DNA of 64,000 nucleotides from Methylophilaceae bacterium (GTDB lineage: Bacteria; Pseudomonadota; Gammaproteobacteria; Burkholderiales; Methylophilaceae), in the NCBI GenBank assembly GCA_018398995.1, contig CP073759.1:124001-188000 (forward strand). Reading direction: 5' to 3'. The first letter of the stretch is position 1. Every line of letters starts with the position of its first letter. Below are positions 28,022 through 36,093 of the stretch, piece by piece. The notes under the pieces were generated by a model, which did no database searches, was not told the DNA's origin, and saw only the letters and a program-made list of their open reading frames with translations. A program made the translations under genes and the position numbers.

Positions 28022-28402
28022 ATGATTAGAAATGAATCTACGATGTCGAACAATATTGCGCCACAAGAGTATTTATTTATCGCTGAGGGTTGCTATATCA
28101 CCGAGCTTTCTAATACGCCAGCTGATCCAGATGTGTCTATTGCAAAAGCGCGGCTTGAGCCTGGCGTGACAACTACCTGGCATCGGCTGGATGGTGTGAC
28201 TGAGCGATATTGCATTTTAGAGGGTGTTGGTGTTGTGGAGATTGGTGATGCGCCGGCTAAGGCGGTGGGCGCTGGTGATGTGATTATTATTCCGCCTATG
28301 GTGCGTCAGAGAATTAGTAATATTGGCGCCAACGATTTAATTTTCCTAGCCATTTGTAATCCACGCTTTACGCCAGAATGTTATGAATCTCTTGTTGAGT
28401 AA
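28022..28402 (+). CDS. Small cupin-domain protein
   Basis: A 126-residue single-domain beta-barrel of the RmlC-like cupin superfamily. Cupin motif 1 is recognisable as TTTWHRLDGVTERYCILEGVG (about residues 54-74) and motif 2 as AGDVIIIPPMVRQRISNIG. The expected metal ligands are partly kept: one His (HRL) and the Glu of TERY, while the second motif has R-Q-R where a His is common, so metal binding is doubtful. ATG 28022 is used; ATG 28043 (MSNNI) is an alternative. Alone on its transcript as far as can be seen. Substrate unknown. Confidence 0.82.
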   Translation: MIRNESTMSNNIAPQEYLFIAEGCYITELSNTPADPDVSIAKARLEPGVTTTWHRLDGVTERYCILEGVGVVEIGDAPAKAVGAGDVIIIPPMVRQRISNIGANDLIFLAICNPRFTPECYESLVE

Positions 28403-28471
28403 AGCAATCGTTTATTCATGTTGTGAGAAAATAAGGCTTATCGTATATCACTACTAACCGTTGGAAAACCC

Positions 28472-28771
28472 ATGACAGCAACAAACAATATCGCATTAAA
28501 AGTACCATTTAAAGAAAAAGATGAAGCAAAATCATTGGGTGCACGCTGGAACCCTGATGGCAAACACTGGTATGTACCTGAGGGTATTGATGCGGTGCCT
28601 TTTGCCAAGTGGATAGATGGCGATGCCCCAAGGATGTTTGTCAGCGAGACAAAAACGCCAACACAAGCTAAGAACGCCATGCCAAACAGCTTGCCTGCAG
28701 ATGCTGATATGAATGATATTAATGCTATGTTGCGTGATGCTTATGAACCAAACGACGATGAGCCGATGTGA
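28472..28771 (+). CDS. DUF5710-domain protein
   Basis: The N-terminal 50 residues, with LKVPFKEKDEAKSLGARWNP and KHWYVPEGIDAVPFAKWI, match the short DUF5710 fold found alone or fused to DNA-processing proteins such as primases and topoisomerases. The C-terminal half is acidic and probably disordered (DADMNDINAMLRDAYEPNDDE). Length is 99 residues. The gene's last 14 bases overlap the start of tag in another frame, implying cotranscription with that DNA repair gene. A nucleic-acid role is suggested only by family associations. Confidence 0.8.
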   Translation: MTATNNIALKVPFKEKDEAKSLGARWNPDGKHWYVPEGIDAVPFAKWIDGDAPRMFVSETKTPTQAKNAMPNSLPADADMNDINAMLRDAYEPNDDEPM

Positions 28772-29324
28772 ATGGGCGCATGGCTCTGCTTTATTAATAC
28801 AATACCATGATGCCGAATGGGGAGTGCCCGTTCATGATGATCGTTTGTTATTTGAAGCACTCACCTTAGAAGGTGCGCAAGCTGGCTTAAGCTGGGCAAC
28901 AATACTCAACAAGCGCGAGGGTTATCGACAAGCGTTTGATGATTTTGATATTCAAACAGTCGCGTTATATTCGGCTGAGAAAGTAGAATCATTGCTACAA
29001 AATCCAGCCATTATTCGGAATAAACTGAAAGTCAATGCAACGGTGATTAATGCGCAACGCATACTTGCCGTGCAGTCAGAATATGGCAGTTTTGATGCGT
29101 TTATTTGGTCATTTGTGGATGGCAAACCCATCAATAATCAATGGCAACAACACAGCGATATTCCCGCCACTTCTGTGCTATCTGATTGGATGAGTAAAAC
29201 GCTTAAAAATCATGGGTTTCAGTTTATTGGCTCGACGACTTGCTATGCCTTTATGCAGGCGGTTGGCATGGTGAATGATCACACGAAAAACTGTTTTAGA
29301 CATGATCGACAGCAGGCGTTATAG
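28758..29324 (+). CDS. tag: DNA-3-methyladenine glycosylase I
   Basis: Tag excises 3-methyladenine from alkylated DNA. The zinc ligands C4, H17, H175 and C179 fall at exactly the E. coli positions when the ATG at 28758 is used (MSRCEWAHG; VNDHTKNCF). The catalytic-pocket glutamate E38 is in FEALTLEGAQAGLSW. The frame runs upstream to 28713, but the longer form has an unnatural leader. Length is 188 residues. It overlaps the DUF5710 gene by 14 bases and precedes a monooxygenase-like gene. Confidence 0.95.
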   Translation: MSRCEWAHGSALLIQYHDAEWGVPVHDDRLLFEALTLEGAQAGLSWATILNKREGYRQAFDDFDIQTVALYSAEKVESLLQNPAIIRNKLKVNATVINAQRILAVQSEYGSFDAFIWSFVDGKPINNQWQQHSDIPATSVLSDWMSKTLKNHGFQFIGSTTCYAFMQAVGMVNDHTKNCFRHDRQQAL

Positions 29325-29361
29325 TGATGAACGCCATTTAAATTAAAAAAGGAAACCATTC

Positions 29362-29724
29362 ATGTCAACAATCGATACCTGCTGCACCATCGTTCCTTAT
29401 TTTAAAGTGCCTGCGAACAATATGGCTGCATTTAAAACAATCTGTGAACAGTTTGTTGAAAAAACCAATACCGAAGCTGATTGTTTATATTATGGATTTA
29501 GTTTTTATGGTGATGAGGCGCATTGTCGTGAAGGTTATAAAAATGCAGAGGCCGTATTAGCACATTTGGAAAATGTAGGCCCAACGCTGGCAGAAGCGCT
29601 GAAAATTTCGGCCTTAACACGTTTAGAAATTCATGGCCCTGAATCTGAGTTAGCTAAATTAAGAGCACCATTGGCACCACTTAACCCTGCTTTTTTTGTA
29701 TTGGAATACGGCTTTCGCCGTTAA
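29362..29724 (+). CDS. Antibiotic-biosynthesis-monooxygenase-like (ABM) domain protein
   Basis: A 120-residue dimeric alpha/beta-barrel of the ABM/quinol-monooxygenase superfamily. VPYFKVPANNMAAFKTICEQFVEKT at about 11-35, DCLYYGFSFYGDEAHCREGYKNAEAVLAHL at about 40-70, and a C-terminal strand ending VLEYGFRR fit the fold. A ribosome site AAAGGAAA lies before the ATG at 29362. Members act on quinols or simply bind small molecules, so activity is uncertain. It lies 37 bases after tag in the same direction and tail to tail with the SDR gene at 29730. Confidence 0.78.
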   Translation: MSTIDTCCTIVPYFKVPANNMAAFKTICEQFVEKTNTEADCLYYGFSFYGDEAHCREGYKNAEAVLAHLENVGPTLAEALKISALTRLEIHGPESELAKLRAPLAPLNPAFFVLEYGFRR

Positions 29725-29729
29725 GTGGA

Positions 29730-30503
29730 TTAACGTAGCTTTTTACTGAATTTAAACGATAAACAATACGGCAGTGAACGCAATAGCTTCATGATTAAAG
29801 TAAATTTCTTGGGGAAGTGAATTTCAAAATTTGATGCAGTGATGCCCGCCACAATGTGTTGCGCGGCTTCATCTACTTCTATCATCATGGGCATGTCAAA
29901 GCTATTCATGTCTGTCATTTCGGTACGCACAAAGCCCGGACTAATCAATTTTATATCAATATTTTTTGGCTGATATTCAACATATAAAGTTTCTGCCAAG
30001 TTGATAATCGCAGCTTTTGTAGATGAATAGGGTTGGGCATTTGGCAAGCCAAAGTAGCCTGCCACAGAACCGCACAAATTAATTTGACCATGACCTTGCG
30101 TTTCAAAAAACGGCGTCACAACAGCCAGCATGTTATAAACACCACCCAAATTCACCTGTAGACTTTTATGGATAAAGCGAATATCCGCCCTACCCGCAGC
30201 TGAAGGATCATAGACGGCTGCTAAAAAGATGACTCTATCTAAACGCTTAACGGATTGAAACGCCGCAACTGTTTGTTGATGGTCACTTACATCAAAAGCC
30301 AACACTTGATGATTTGCGCCTTTTAGTTGCGCCCTCACCTCTTTTAATTGCGACTCTCGACGTGCTGACAAAATAAGGTTGGCACCACGCTCACTTAATG
30401 CTTTGGCAGTGGCCGCCCCAATGCCACTACTGGCGCCAATAATCCATATATATTGACCTTGAACTGATTGCATTAACTCTTTATTGTCAGCATAAAAAAG
30501 CAT
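29730..30503 (-). CDS. SDR-family NAD(P)-dependent oxidoreductase
   Basis: A classical short-chain dehydrogenase: cofactor loop IIGASSGIGAATAKAL near residue 20, NLCGSVAGYFGLPNAQPYSSTKAAI holding the catalytic Ser-Tyr-Lys (YxxxK as YSSTK), and SPGFVRTEMT after it. Length is 257. The ATG lies two bases after the stop of the DUF3833 lipoprotein gene, making it the last gene of the seven-gene lipid-modification cluster. In related clusters an SDR is a regular member, presumably reducing or oxidising an acyl or keto intermediate; the substrate is unknown. Confidence 0.9.
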   Translation of the reverse strand: MLFYADNKELMQSVQGQYIWIIGASSGIGAATAKALSERGANLILSARRESQLKEVRAQLKGANHQVLAFDVSDHQQTVAAFQSVKRLDRVIFLAAVYDPSAAGRADIRFIHKSLQVNLGGVYNMLAVVTPFFETQGHGQINLCGSVAGYFGLPNAQPYSSTKAAIINLAETLYVEYQPKNIDIKLISPGFVRTEMTDMNSFDMPMMIEVDEAAQHIVAGITASNFEIHFPKKFTLIMKLLRSLPYCLSFKFSKKLR

Positions 30504-30505
30504 GT

Positions 30506-31057
30506 TTAATCTTGTTTTTGCATAAACAATGTTAACTCAGCGACCGTGATGCCAAATTTTTTCAAATAAGACCGATTAATCAATACGCCATCATTCATTA
30601 AAAACATCCAATCATCAAAAGTGATGCGATAAGTGGTGTCACCAACTGGCAAATCCATTTTATATGCCCAGCGCATCGCGCTTCCACTGGAATGACCGCT
30701 CGCTTTATCTAAAATGTCACCAGCCGTTCCCTCATAGCGATTTTCCGCTGTTTTGGTAATTGTCCAAACGCGCTTCTGTGTTTCGCCATCATAATATTGA
30801 AAATGCTCTTCAAGCGTGCCAACATCACCATTCCATGTGCCATTCATGGTGACATCAAAACGTCGCGTGACTTCTCCACTTCTGTTTTGAATGAGACCCC
30901 AAGCCTTAATGGGGCCAGTAAAGTACGTTTGTAAATCCAATACAGGCTTGGTATCTTTATAAGCTTGCATGGATGGCGTTGCGCAGCCGTTAAGAAACGT
31001 CATAAGCCCCATGATTATTACTCCTTTTAATAGTTTTGTTTTGTACAGTTTCATCAT
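30506..31057 (-). CDS. DUF3833-family lipoprotein
   Basis: The protein has a lipoprotein signal: basic start KLYKTKLLKG, hydrophobic core VIIMGLMTFL, lipobox LNGC, then a 160-residue DUF3833 domain (LQTYFTGPIKAWGLIQNRSGEVTRRF; NGTWNGDVGTLEEHFQYYDGE; YRITFDDWMFLMNDGVLINRS). Starts at 31063, 31057 and 31054 are all possible; AGGA spacing favours 31057. A strong AAGGAG precedes an internal ATG at 31012, but starting there would delete the signal peptide. The gene overlaps the end of the MFS gene by 68 bases. DUF3833 proteins travel with CFA-like methyltransferases and SDRs; the lipocalin-like domain may carry a lipid, which is inference. Confidence 0.87.
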   Translation of the reverse strand: MMKLYKTKLLKGVIIMGLMTFLNGCATPSMQAYKDTKPVLDLQTYFTGPIKAWGLIQNRSGEVTRRFDVTMNGTWNGDVGTLEEHFQYYDGETQKRVWTITKTAENRYEGTAGDILDKASGHSSGSAMRWAYKMDLPVGDTTYRITFDDWMFLMNDGVLINRSYLKKFGITVAELTLFMQKQD

Positions 31058-32324
31058 TTTCATCCTGTGTTTTAATTAATATCCATAAACAAACCGCTGC
31101 GAACAACTTAATGATGCATGGCGCTAGACCATATAACATTAATAGTGATTGCATGGCTGTTTGTGTATTGTTTGCAGCAACCATAAAGCCAACGCTATCC
31201 AGTACTAAAAAAGCGCAGCCACTGGCAATTGCCAACGCTAATTTTGGAATAAACGCCATCACGCCATAATATTGTGTGGCACGGCTTTCTGCTTTTCTGG
31301 CATTGATACGGTCTGCGATAATAGAGGCAGGTAGCGCCAAATCTGCGCCCAATGCAAAGCCAGAGAGCACACAAATAACCGCATAAGAAACAATATCGCC
31401 CGGGGCTAACAAAATAACCCAAACAAATACACTAATAGAGAGCAACATCGATACTAACCATGCACGATATTTATCAAGCCGTTTTGATAAAACAAACCAC
31501 AGTTGCATCAGCGCAGCGCCAGAAACAAAATATAAAAACAGAAATAAACCAGTGTAACTTTCTGCATTTAAATAATCGCGAACAAAAAACAGAATCAATA
31601 CCGCTGGTAGCGATGCCGCAATCTGTGTCAGCAAATAAGTCAAAAAGAACAAGCGCTGTTTATCATACAAAATCTGAAAAAACGGATTCTTGATGACATT
31701 GCTTATTTGGTTGATATGACGTAAATCAACATTGTTTAAAAATTGTAGAAATAATGTCCATGCAATGACCATCGCAATAAAATAAACAACAAATAACCAT
31801 CTAAACGCTTCTGAGGCATCTGTTATCATCAAAAAAATGGTCGGCAAGATTGAGGCAACCAGCAGGCCAAAGAGCGTAAAAGACTCGCGCCAGCCAGCGA
31901 TGCGCGTACGTTGGTGTTTGTCCGCCGACCAAAATCCACCAATCATATTGAGATTAATCACAACAATACTAAAACCAGTCGTGGCTAACAACATGCTAGC
32001 AGCAAACCAAACGGGGGTGGCAACCGTCCATTGTGGTCCAAAAAACAAGGCACATAAACCAATACTAAGTGCAACAACACCACCCAATAAAATATGGCTT
32101 CTATGTGCTGGATAACGGTCAGATATAAAACCAATAATCGGATCTTGGATTGCATCAAACAATCGCACAACCAGTAAAATGATACCAATTAACCCTAATC
32201 CTAAGCCCAAGTGGCGGCTGTAAAAATCTGGCGCATGCACGTATAGCGGTAAGCCTGCAAATGCAACGGGTAAAGCCAAGATTGCATATTGAAACAAGCT
32301 CCAACGGCTAGGCGCTTGCGCCAT
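30990..32324 (-). CDS. MFS transporter of the GPH/MelB-like group
   Basis: A 444-residue carrier with about twelve hydrophobic helices. The motif RLFDAIQDPIIGFISDRYP near residue 50 and RTRIAGWRESFTLFGLL near residue 140 mark the glycoside-pentoside-hexuronide (MelB-like) cation symporter group. The start overlaps the previous stop by one base (TAATG). Homologues are constant members of the CFA/FAD-oxidoreductase clusters, where they are more likely to move a lipid or lysolipid than a sugar; that is inference from context. Confidence 0.88.
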   Translation of the reverse strand: MAQAPSRWSLFQYAILALPVAFAGLPLYVHAPDFYSRHLGLGLGLIGIILLVVRLFDAIQDPIIGFISDRYPAHRSHILLGGVVALSIGLCALFFGPQWTVATPVWFAASMLLATTGFSIVVINLNMIGGFWSADKHQRTRIAGWRESFTLFGLLVASILPTIFLMITDASEAFRWLFVVYFIAMVIAWTLFLQFLNNVDLRHINQISNVIKNPFFQILYDKQRLFFLTYLLTQIAASLPAVLILFFVRDYLNAESYTGLFLFLYFVSGAALMQLWFVLSKRLDKYRAWLVSMLLSISVFVWVILLAPGDIVSYAVICVLSGFALGADLALPASIIADRINARKAESRATQYYGVMAFIPKLALAIASGCAFLVLDSVGFMVAANNTQTAMQSLLMLYGLAPCIIKLFAAVCLWILIKTQDENDETVQNKTIKRSNNHGAYDVS

Positions 32325-32836
32325 TATTTTTGCCCAATTAATTGATTACGTAAGGCTGGTTGACTGGTTTTTTCACCGAACCAGATATTAAAGAAAGCAG
32401 CACAAAATTGTTTATTATTGATTTGTCCGATATGACTATCATTTTTATAAAACGCGCACTCGGTAGGACTTTTATAAATGCCTGTAATATGGTCTCCCTT
32501 TTTCACATTAGGAAAAATATTGCGCATTTGAGAGTGCCAATCGGCTAGTGTCACCTCATCAACTTGGGCTTGATGACGAATTTCTTCTGTTGATTGATCG
32601 GCAATTTTCTCGCCTTTAATATCGCGCAAGTAAGCTAATTTTAAGGCATACGGCGGCACTACTTGACGTTTGCCGTTAGCGGTGTACAGGCTTGCATCAT
32701 AGACATCAAATAAAAATACGGTTAACCGGCCTGAGGCCACCATTTGTGCATTAGGAATTTCTGTTTCTATTAACGTGGTTGCATTGGCTTGTAGACTAAT
32801 TAACAGCAGTGTAATGAATAGGAAAATGTTACGCAT
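32324..32836 (-). CDS. Chalcone-isomerase-like periplasmic protein
   Basis: A 170-residue protein with a cleavable signal peptide (about 1-19, ending ANA), then a chalcone-isomerase-like domain: VASGRLTVFLFDVYDASLYT, PPYALKLAYLRDIKGEKIA and WHSQMRNIFPNVKKGDHITG. Bacterial members are thought to bind fatty acids rather than isomerise chalcones. The start overlaps the methyltransferase stop by eight bases and the stop overlaps the MFS start by one. A periplasmic fatty-acid-binding role would suit the cluster but is unproven. Confidence 0.86.
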   Translation of the reverse strand: MRNIFLFITLLLISLQANATTLIETEIPNAQMVASGRLTVFLFDVYDASLYTANGKRQVVPPYALKLAYLRDIKGEKIADQSTEEIRHQAQVDEVTLADWHSQMRNIFPNVKKGDHITGIYKSPTECAFYKNDSHIGQINNKQFCAAFFNIWFGEKTSQPALRNQLIGQK

Positions 32837-33992
32837 GACTCATCTCCATTTGCATCACATCGGTTTTATTGACCCTAAACCCAGCGGCGCAAGTTGCCAG
32901 ATAAAATCGCCATAATCGGATAAAACCATCATCAAAGCCCAACGCTGTAATCGCTTGTTTTTGTTGGTCAAAATTTGTAAGCCACGTTTCTAGTGTGCGC
33001 GCATAATCTTGTCCAAACATAAAGGGTGTATGCGTTTTTAAACCAGCTTTTTCTGCCTCTTGTTTAAAGCGAGAAACGCTCGGTAACATACCACCAGGAA
33101 AGATAAAACTGCGGATAAAATCACCACCACGTCGATAAGCTGGAAAATCTTTCTCGTTGATAGTAATGGTTTGCACAACTGCCTTGCCGTTTTTAGCCAA
33201 TAACGATTTTAATTTTTGGAAATAAACTGGCCAAAAGCGCTCACCCACAGCCTCGAACATTTCAATTGACAATATACGGTCATATATACCAGTTTGATGA
33301 CGATAGTCTTCTAATGCAATGTGCACATTGTTACCAAGTCGCGCTTGCGCAAAATTATGTTGTTCCTCGGATAATGTGATGCCTTTAATTTCATAATCAC
33401 CCCTGTTAATAGCACGCTCTGCCAAACCGCCCCAACCACAGCCAACTTCTAATAAGCGACCTGATTGTGTTTGCATACAATCTAACATACGGTCATATTT
33501 ATGATGTTGCGCTTGTGTGAGCGAATCTTGCTCTGTTTTAAATAATGCCGACGAGTATGTCATGCTGGGGTCTAGCCATAGCTGATAAAAGGCATTGCCT
33601 AGATCGTAATGGGCATGGATGTTTTTTTTGCTACCCTTAATTGTGTTTAATCTAAACAAATAAAATAAAGAAGAAAGCATATTGTAGAGTTTGTTGCCAG
33701 CCACCATATCTTGCATTGCCATCTGATTATTCAGCCCGAGTTGAACGAGCTTATTAATATCATCCGTATCCCATTTTCCAGAGCGATAATCATCGGCAAA
33801 ACCAATATCACCTTTGCGGATTAAATGTGTGATGACACTCCAATCATGCACAACCAAATGAGCATGATGGTCTACACATTCTTGACCAGTAAAGGTACGT
33901 ACTTTGCCATCGGGCGTTGTTAGCGTTAAAGTTCCCCACGAAAGCTGTTCGAGACGCTTGAGTAGTTGTTCAGAGGCAGTTTTATTTATCAT
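32829..33992 (-). CDS. CFA-synthase-like fatty-acyl methyltransferase
   Basis: A SAM-dependent methyltransferase of the cyclopropane fatty acid synthase family. The SAM loop is LLEVGCGWGGLAERA, preceded by KNIHAHYDLGNAFYQLWLDPSMTYSSALF (about residues 123-151). The segment after it reads IEMFEAVGERFWPVYF; E. coli Cfa has His where this has Ala (FEH/FEA), a residue of the bicarbonate site, so cyclopropanation itself may not be the product. In Rhodobacter, relatives (UfaM-type) methylate unsaturated acyl chains on the way to furan fatty acids. Length is 387. It lies 40 bases after the DUF1365 gene. Confidence 0.9.
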   Translation of the reverse strand: MINKTASEQLLKRLEQLSWGTLTLTTPDGKVRTFTGQECVDHHAHLVVHDWSVITHLIRKGDIGFADDYRSGKWDTDDINKLVQLGLNNQMAMQDMVAGNKLYNMLSSLFYLFRLNTIKGSKKNIHAHYDLGNAFYQLWLDPSMTYSSALFKTEQDSLTQAQHHKYDRMLDCMQTQSGRLLEVGCGWGGLAERAINRGDYEIKGITLSEEQHNFAQARLGNNVHIALEDYRHQTGIYDRILSIEMFEAVGERFWPVYFQKLKSLLAKNGKAVVQTITINEKDFPAYRRGGDFIRSFIFPGGMLPSVSRFKQEAEKAGLKTHTPFMFGQDYARTLETWLTNFDQQKQAITALGFDDGFIRLWRFYLATCAAGFRVNKTDVMQMEMSHA

Positions 33993-34032
33993 CGTTATCC
34001 AAAAAACATATTATTTAAATGTTAAGTAATCT

Positions 34033-34797
34033 TTACAGCGTTGTGCTAATTTTTTGTGGTTTTTGCGGAGGTTTTGGCACATATTTAACACCTTTAAACA
34101 TGAGCTGCACTGCATGCCAATGAATCATGATAATGGCTTTTAATGTGACCAATGGATAATGCCAAAATACATAGCGTAAACTAGATTTTGTTAATGCTTG
34201 CAATTTACCTGATAGGGCAGTAACCAGCTGTTTGTATCCTTCTTCATGGTGCAAATTAATCACAACATTAAAGACATCGTCGTGCACATCAAACCGAAAT
34301 TCATAATGACCTTCACGCTCAAAAAATGGTGAGACATGAAATAATTTCTCTGCAAACAACAGGCTTAACTCAGTGACTGGGCGACTATCTTGGTGCGCAC
34401 AAAGATAGGTATGGCGCTCACCAAAGGTGTTATGCACTTCGCACAGCACCGCACGAATTTGCCCACTTTTATCCTGACACAACCAAAAACTGACAGGATT
34501 AAACACATAACCCAGCACCCGTGGCATACAAACCAAGGTAATTTCACCATCCGCTTGAATGTCGTGTTGCGCTAATAAATTACGCGCCCAATTTTCTAAT
34601 GAGCTGCCGTCACAAGGCCCATGATCTTTATCAAAAAAACTCAATGCGGCAAATCGATTATAAGCAAGGGGCATCTCATTGAGCTGTGAAAGCGGTAAAG
34701 CCATGTAATAAATGCCATACTGAAAAGCATGTTTTTTTGGTACTAAGCGAGTATGCATCACTTTGCCCATCAATACTTTTGCGCTGGTTATTCCCAC
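34033..34797 (-). CDS. DUF1365-family protein
   Basis: A 254-residue protein with the DUF1365 pattern: GKVMHTRLVPKKHAFQYGIYYMALPL at about 11-36, the central RVLGYVFNPVSFWLCQD, VLCEVHNTFGERHTYL, and EKLFHVSPFFEREGHYEFRF. It is almost always next to an FAD amine-oxidase-like protein and a CFA-like methyltransferase. No catalytic mechanism is established. The start overlaps the FAD oxidoreductase stop by ten bases. Probably acts with that enzyme on phospholipid acyl chains (context only). Confidence 0.9.
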   Translation of the reverse strand: MGITSAKVLMGKVMHTRLVPKKHAFQYGIYYMALPLSQLNEMPLAYNRFAALSFFDKDHGPCDGSSLENWARNLLAQHDIQADGEITLVCMPRVLGYVFNPVSFWLCQDKSGQIRAVLCEVHNTFGERHTYLCAHQDSRPVTELSLLFAEKLFHVSPFFEREGHYEFRFDVHDDVFNVVINLHHEEGYKQLVTALSGKLQALTKSSLRYVFWHYPLVTLKAIIMIHWHAVQLMFKGVKYVPKPPQKPQKISTTL

Positions 34798-36035
34798 GGA
34801 ATCGACCCTCCTAAGCTTTTAACCACGTTAACAGCACTTAATAATCCATCTTCATGAAAACCATAGCGTTGGTAGGCTCCACAAAACCACAGCTGGCGCT
34901 TGCCTTGAATATCGGCAATCTTGTCTTGGGCAACAATGGCATTGTAATCAAAAATGGGATGCGAAAAAGAATGCTCATCCATAATCAACGCCTCTTTTGG
35001 GCGACGGGCAGGATTGAGGGTAATAATGACGGGTATTGTTGTATCTAAACTTTGCAGATTGTTCATCCAATAACTAAGTGAAACGCCTGTGGTGTTATTT
35101 TGTGGCTCTGATAGATAAACCCAGCTAGCCCAACATTGTTTATGCTGCGGCATAAAACTAGCATCAGAATGCACAATAATGGCATTGTGTTGATACTGAA
35201 AGCACGACAGAACCGCTGTTTCGTCTGGCGTTGGCGCATTGATCATTTGCAACGCTTCATCTGCATGACAAGCAAAAATAACATGGTCGAATAAGCGCGC
35301 TGCGCCGTGTGAATCAATGACTTCAATTTGTTTGCCTTTTTGCGTTACTTTGGTTGCACCATTATTTAACAAAATATGCTCTTGAAACGACGCAACTAAC
35401 CGCTGTTTATATTCACGACTGCCACCCGTAACGGTATACCATTGCGGCCTATCATTAATGCTAAGTAAGCCGTGATTTTTAAAAAACCGCAAAAAAGTCT
35501 GTGCCGGAAACTTCATAATGGTATCGACCGGACAACTCCAAATGGCCGCGCCCATGGCTAAAATATAATACTGTTTAAACCACGCGCCCATCTTTAATCT
35601 GTCCAAGCAGTCACCAAGGCTAATAGATGGATCTTGATTGATATAGGCTAGCGCTTGTTTATTAAATTTAAAGACATCGAGCAGCATGCGCCAATATTGC
35701 GGACGCAATATGTTTTTACGTTGGGCAAACAAACCCCCAGAACTATATTCTAGCCAGCCTTGATTGATACTCACGCCAAATGACATATCGCTCTTTTGAT
35801 AGGGCACGTTTATTTGATTAAATAAACCCAATAAATTTGGATAATTCCAATCATTAAATACAATAAAACCCGTATCAACGGGTAAAGTGCCATGCTCTAC
35901 AGGAATATCGATTGTTCGACTGTGCCCACCAATGTAGGCGTTTTTTTCATACACAACAATGTCATGTTCTTGATGCAGCAAATAAGCTGCCCCTAAACCT
36001 GATATGCCCGTGCCAATAATTGCAATTTTCATCAC
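34788..36035 (-). CDS. FAD-dependent amine-oxidase-like oxidoreductase
   Basis: The Rossmann loop IAIIGTGISGLGAAYLLHQ at residues 4-22, followed by DIVVYEKNAYIGGHSRTID, is the NAD(P)/FAD-binding amine oxidase pattern. The segment DTGFIVFNDWNYPNLLGLF and the C-terminal GAYQRYGFHEDGLLSAV are shared by the subgroup that accompanies DUF1365. The Rhodobacter furan-fatty-acid enzyme UfaD is described as such a protein and desaturates a methylated acyl chain. Length is 415. It is the first enzyme gene after the sensor kinase, with a 43-base gap carrying a small dyad. Confidence 0.9.
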   Translation of the reverse strand: MMKIAIIGTGISGLGAAYLLHQEHDIVVYEKNAYIGGHSRTIDIPVEHGTLPVDTGFIVFNDWNYPNLLGLFNQINVPYQKSDMSFGVSINQGWLEYSSGGLFAQRKNILRPQYWRMLLDVFKFNKQALAYINQDPSISLGDCLDRLKMGAWFKQYYILAMGAAIWSCPVDTIMKFPAQTFLRFFKNHGLLSINDRPQWYTVTGGSREYKQRLVASFQEHILLNNGATKVTQKGKQIEVIDSHGAARLFDHVIFACHADEALQMINAPTPDETAVLSCFQYQHNAIIVHSDASFMPQHKQCWASWVYLSEPQNNTTGVSLSYWMNNLQSLDTTIPVIITLNPARRPKEALIMDEHSFSHPIFDYNAIVAQDKIADIQGKRQLWFCGAYQRYGFHEDGLLSAVNVVKSLGGSIPWE

Positions 36036-36077
36036 GCTACTATGCCTATACTCAAGTTACCAAGGCATGGAAAGAAC

Positions 36078-36093
36078 ATTACAATTTTGTAAT
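36078..36093. promoter_or_regulatory. 16-base dyad at the end of the sensor kinase gene
   Basis: ATTACAA and TTGTAAT, separated by TT, form a perfect dyad that spans the kinase stop codon and lies 43 bases upstream of the FAD oxidoreductase start. It could be an operator or part of a promoter for the lipid cluster. AT-rich dyads also arise by chance, so confidence is low. Confidence 0.3.
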
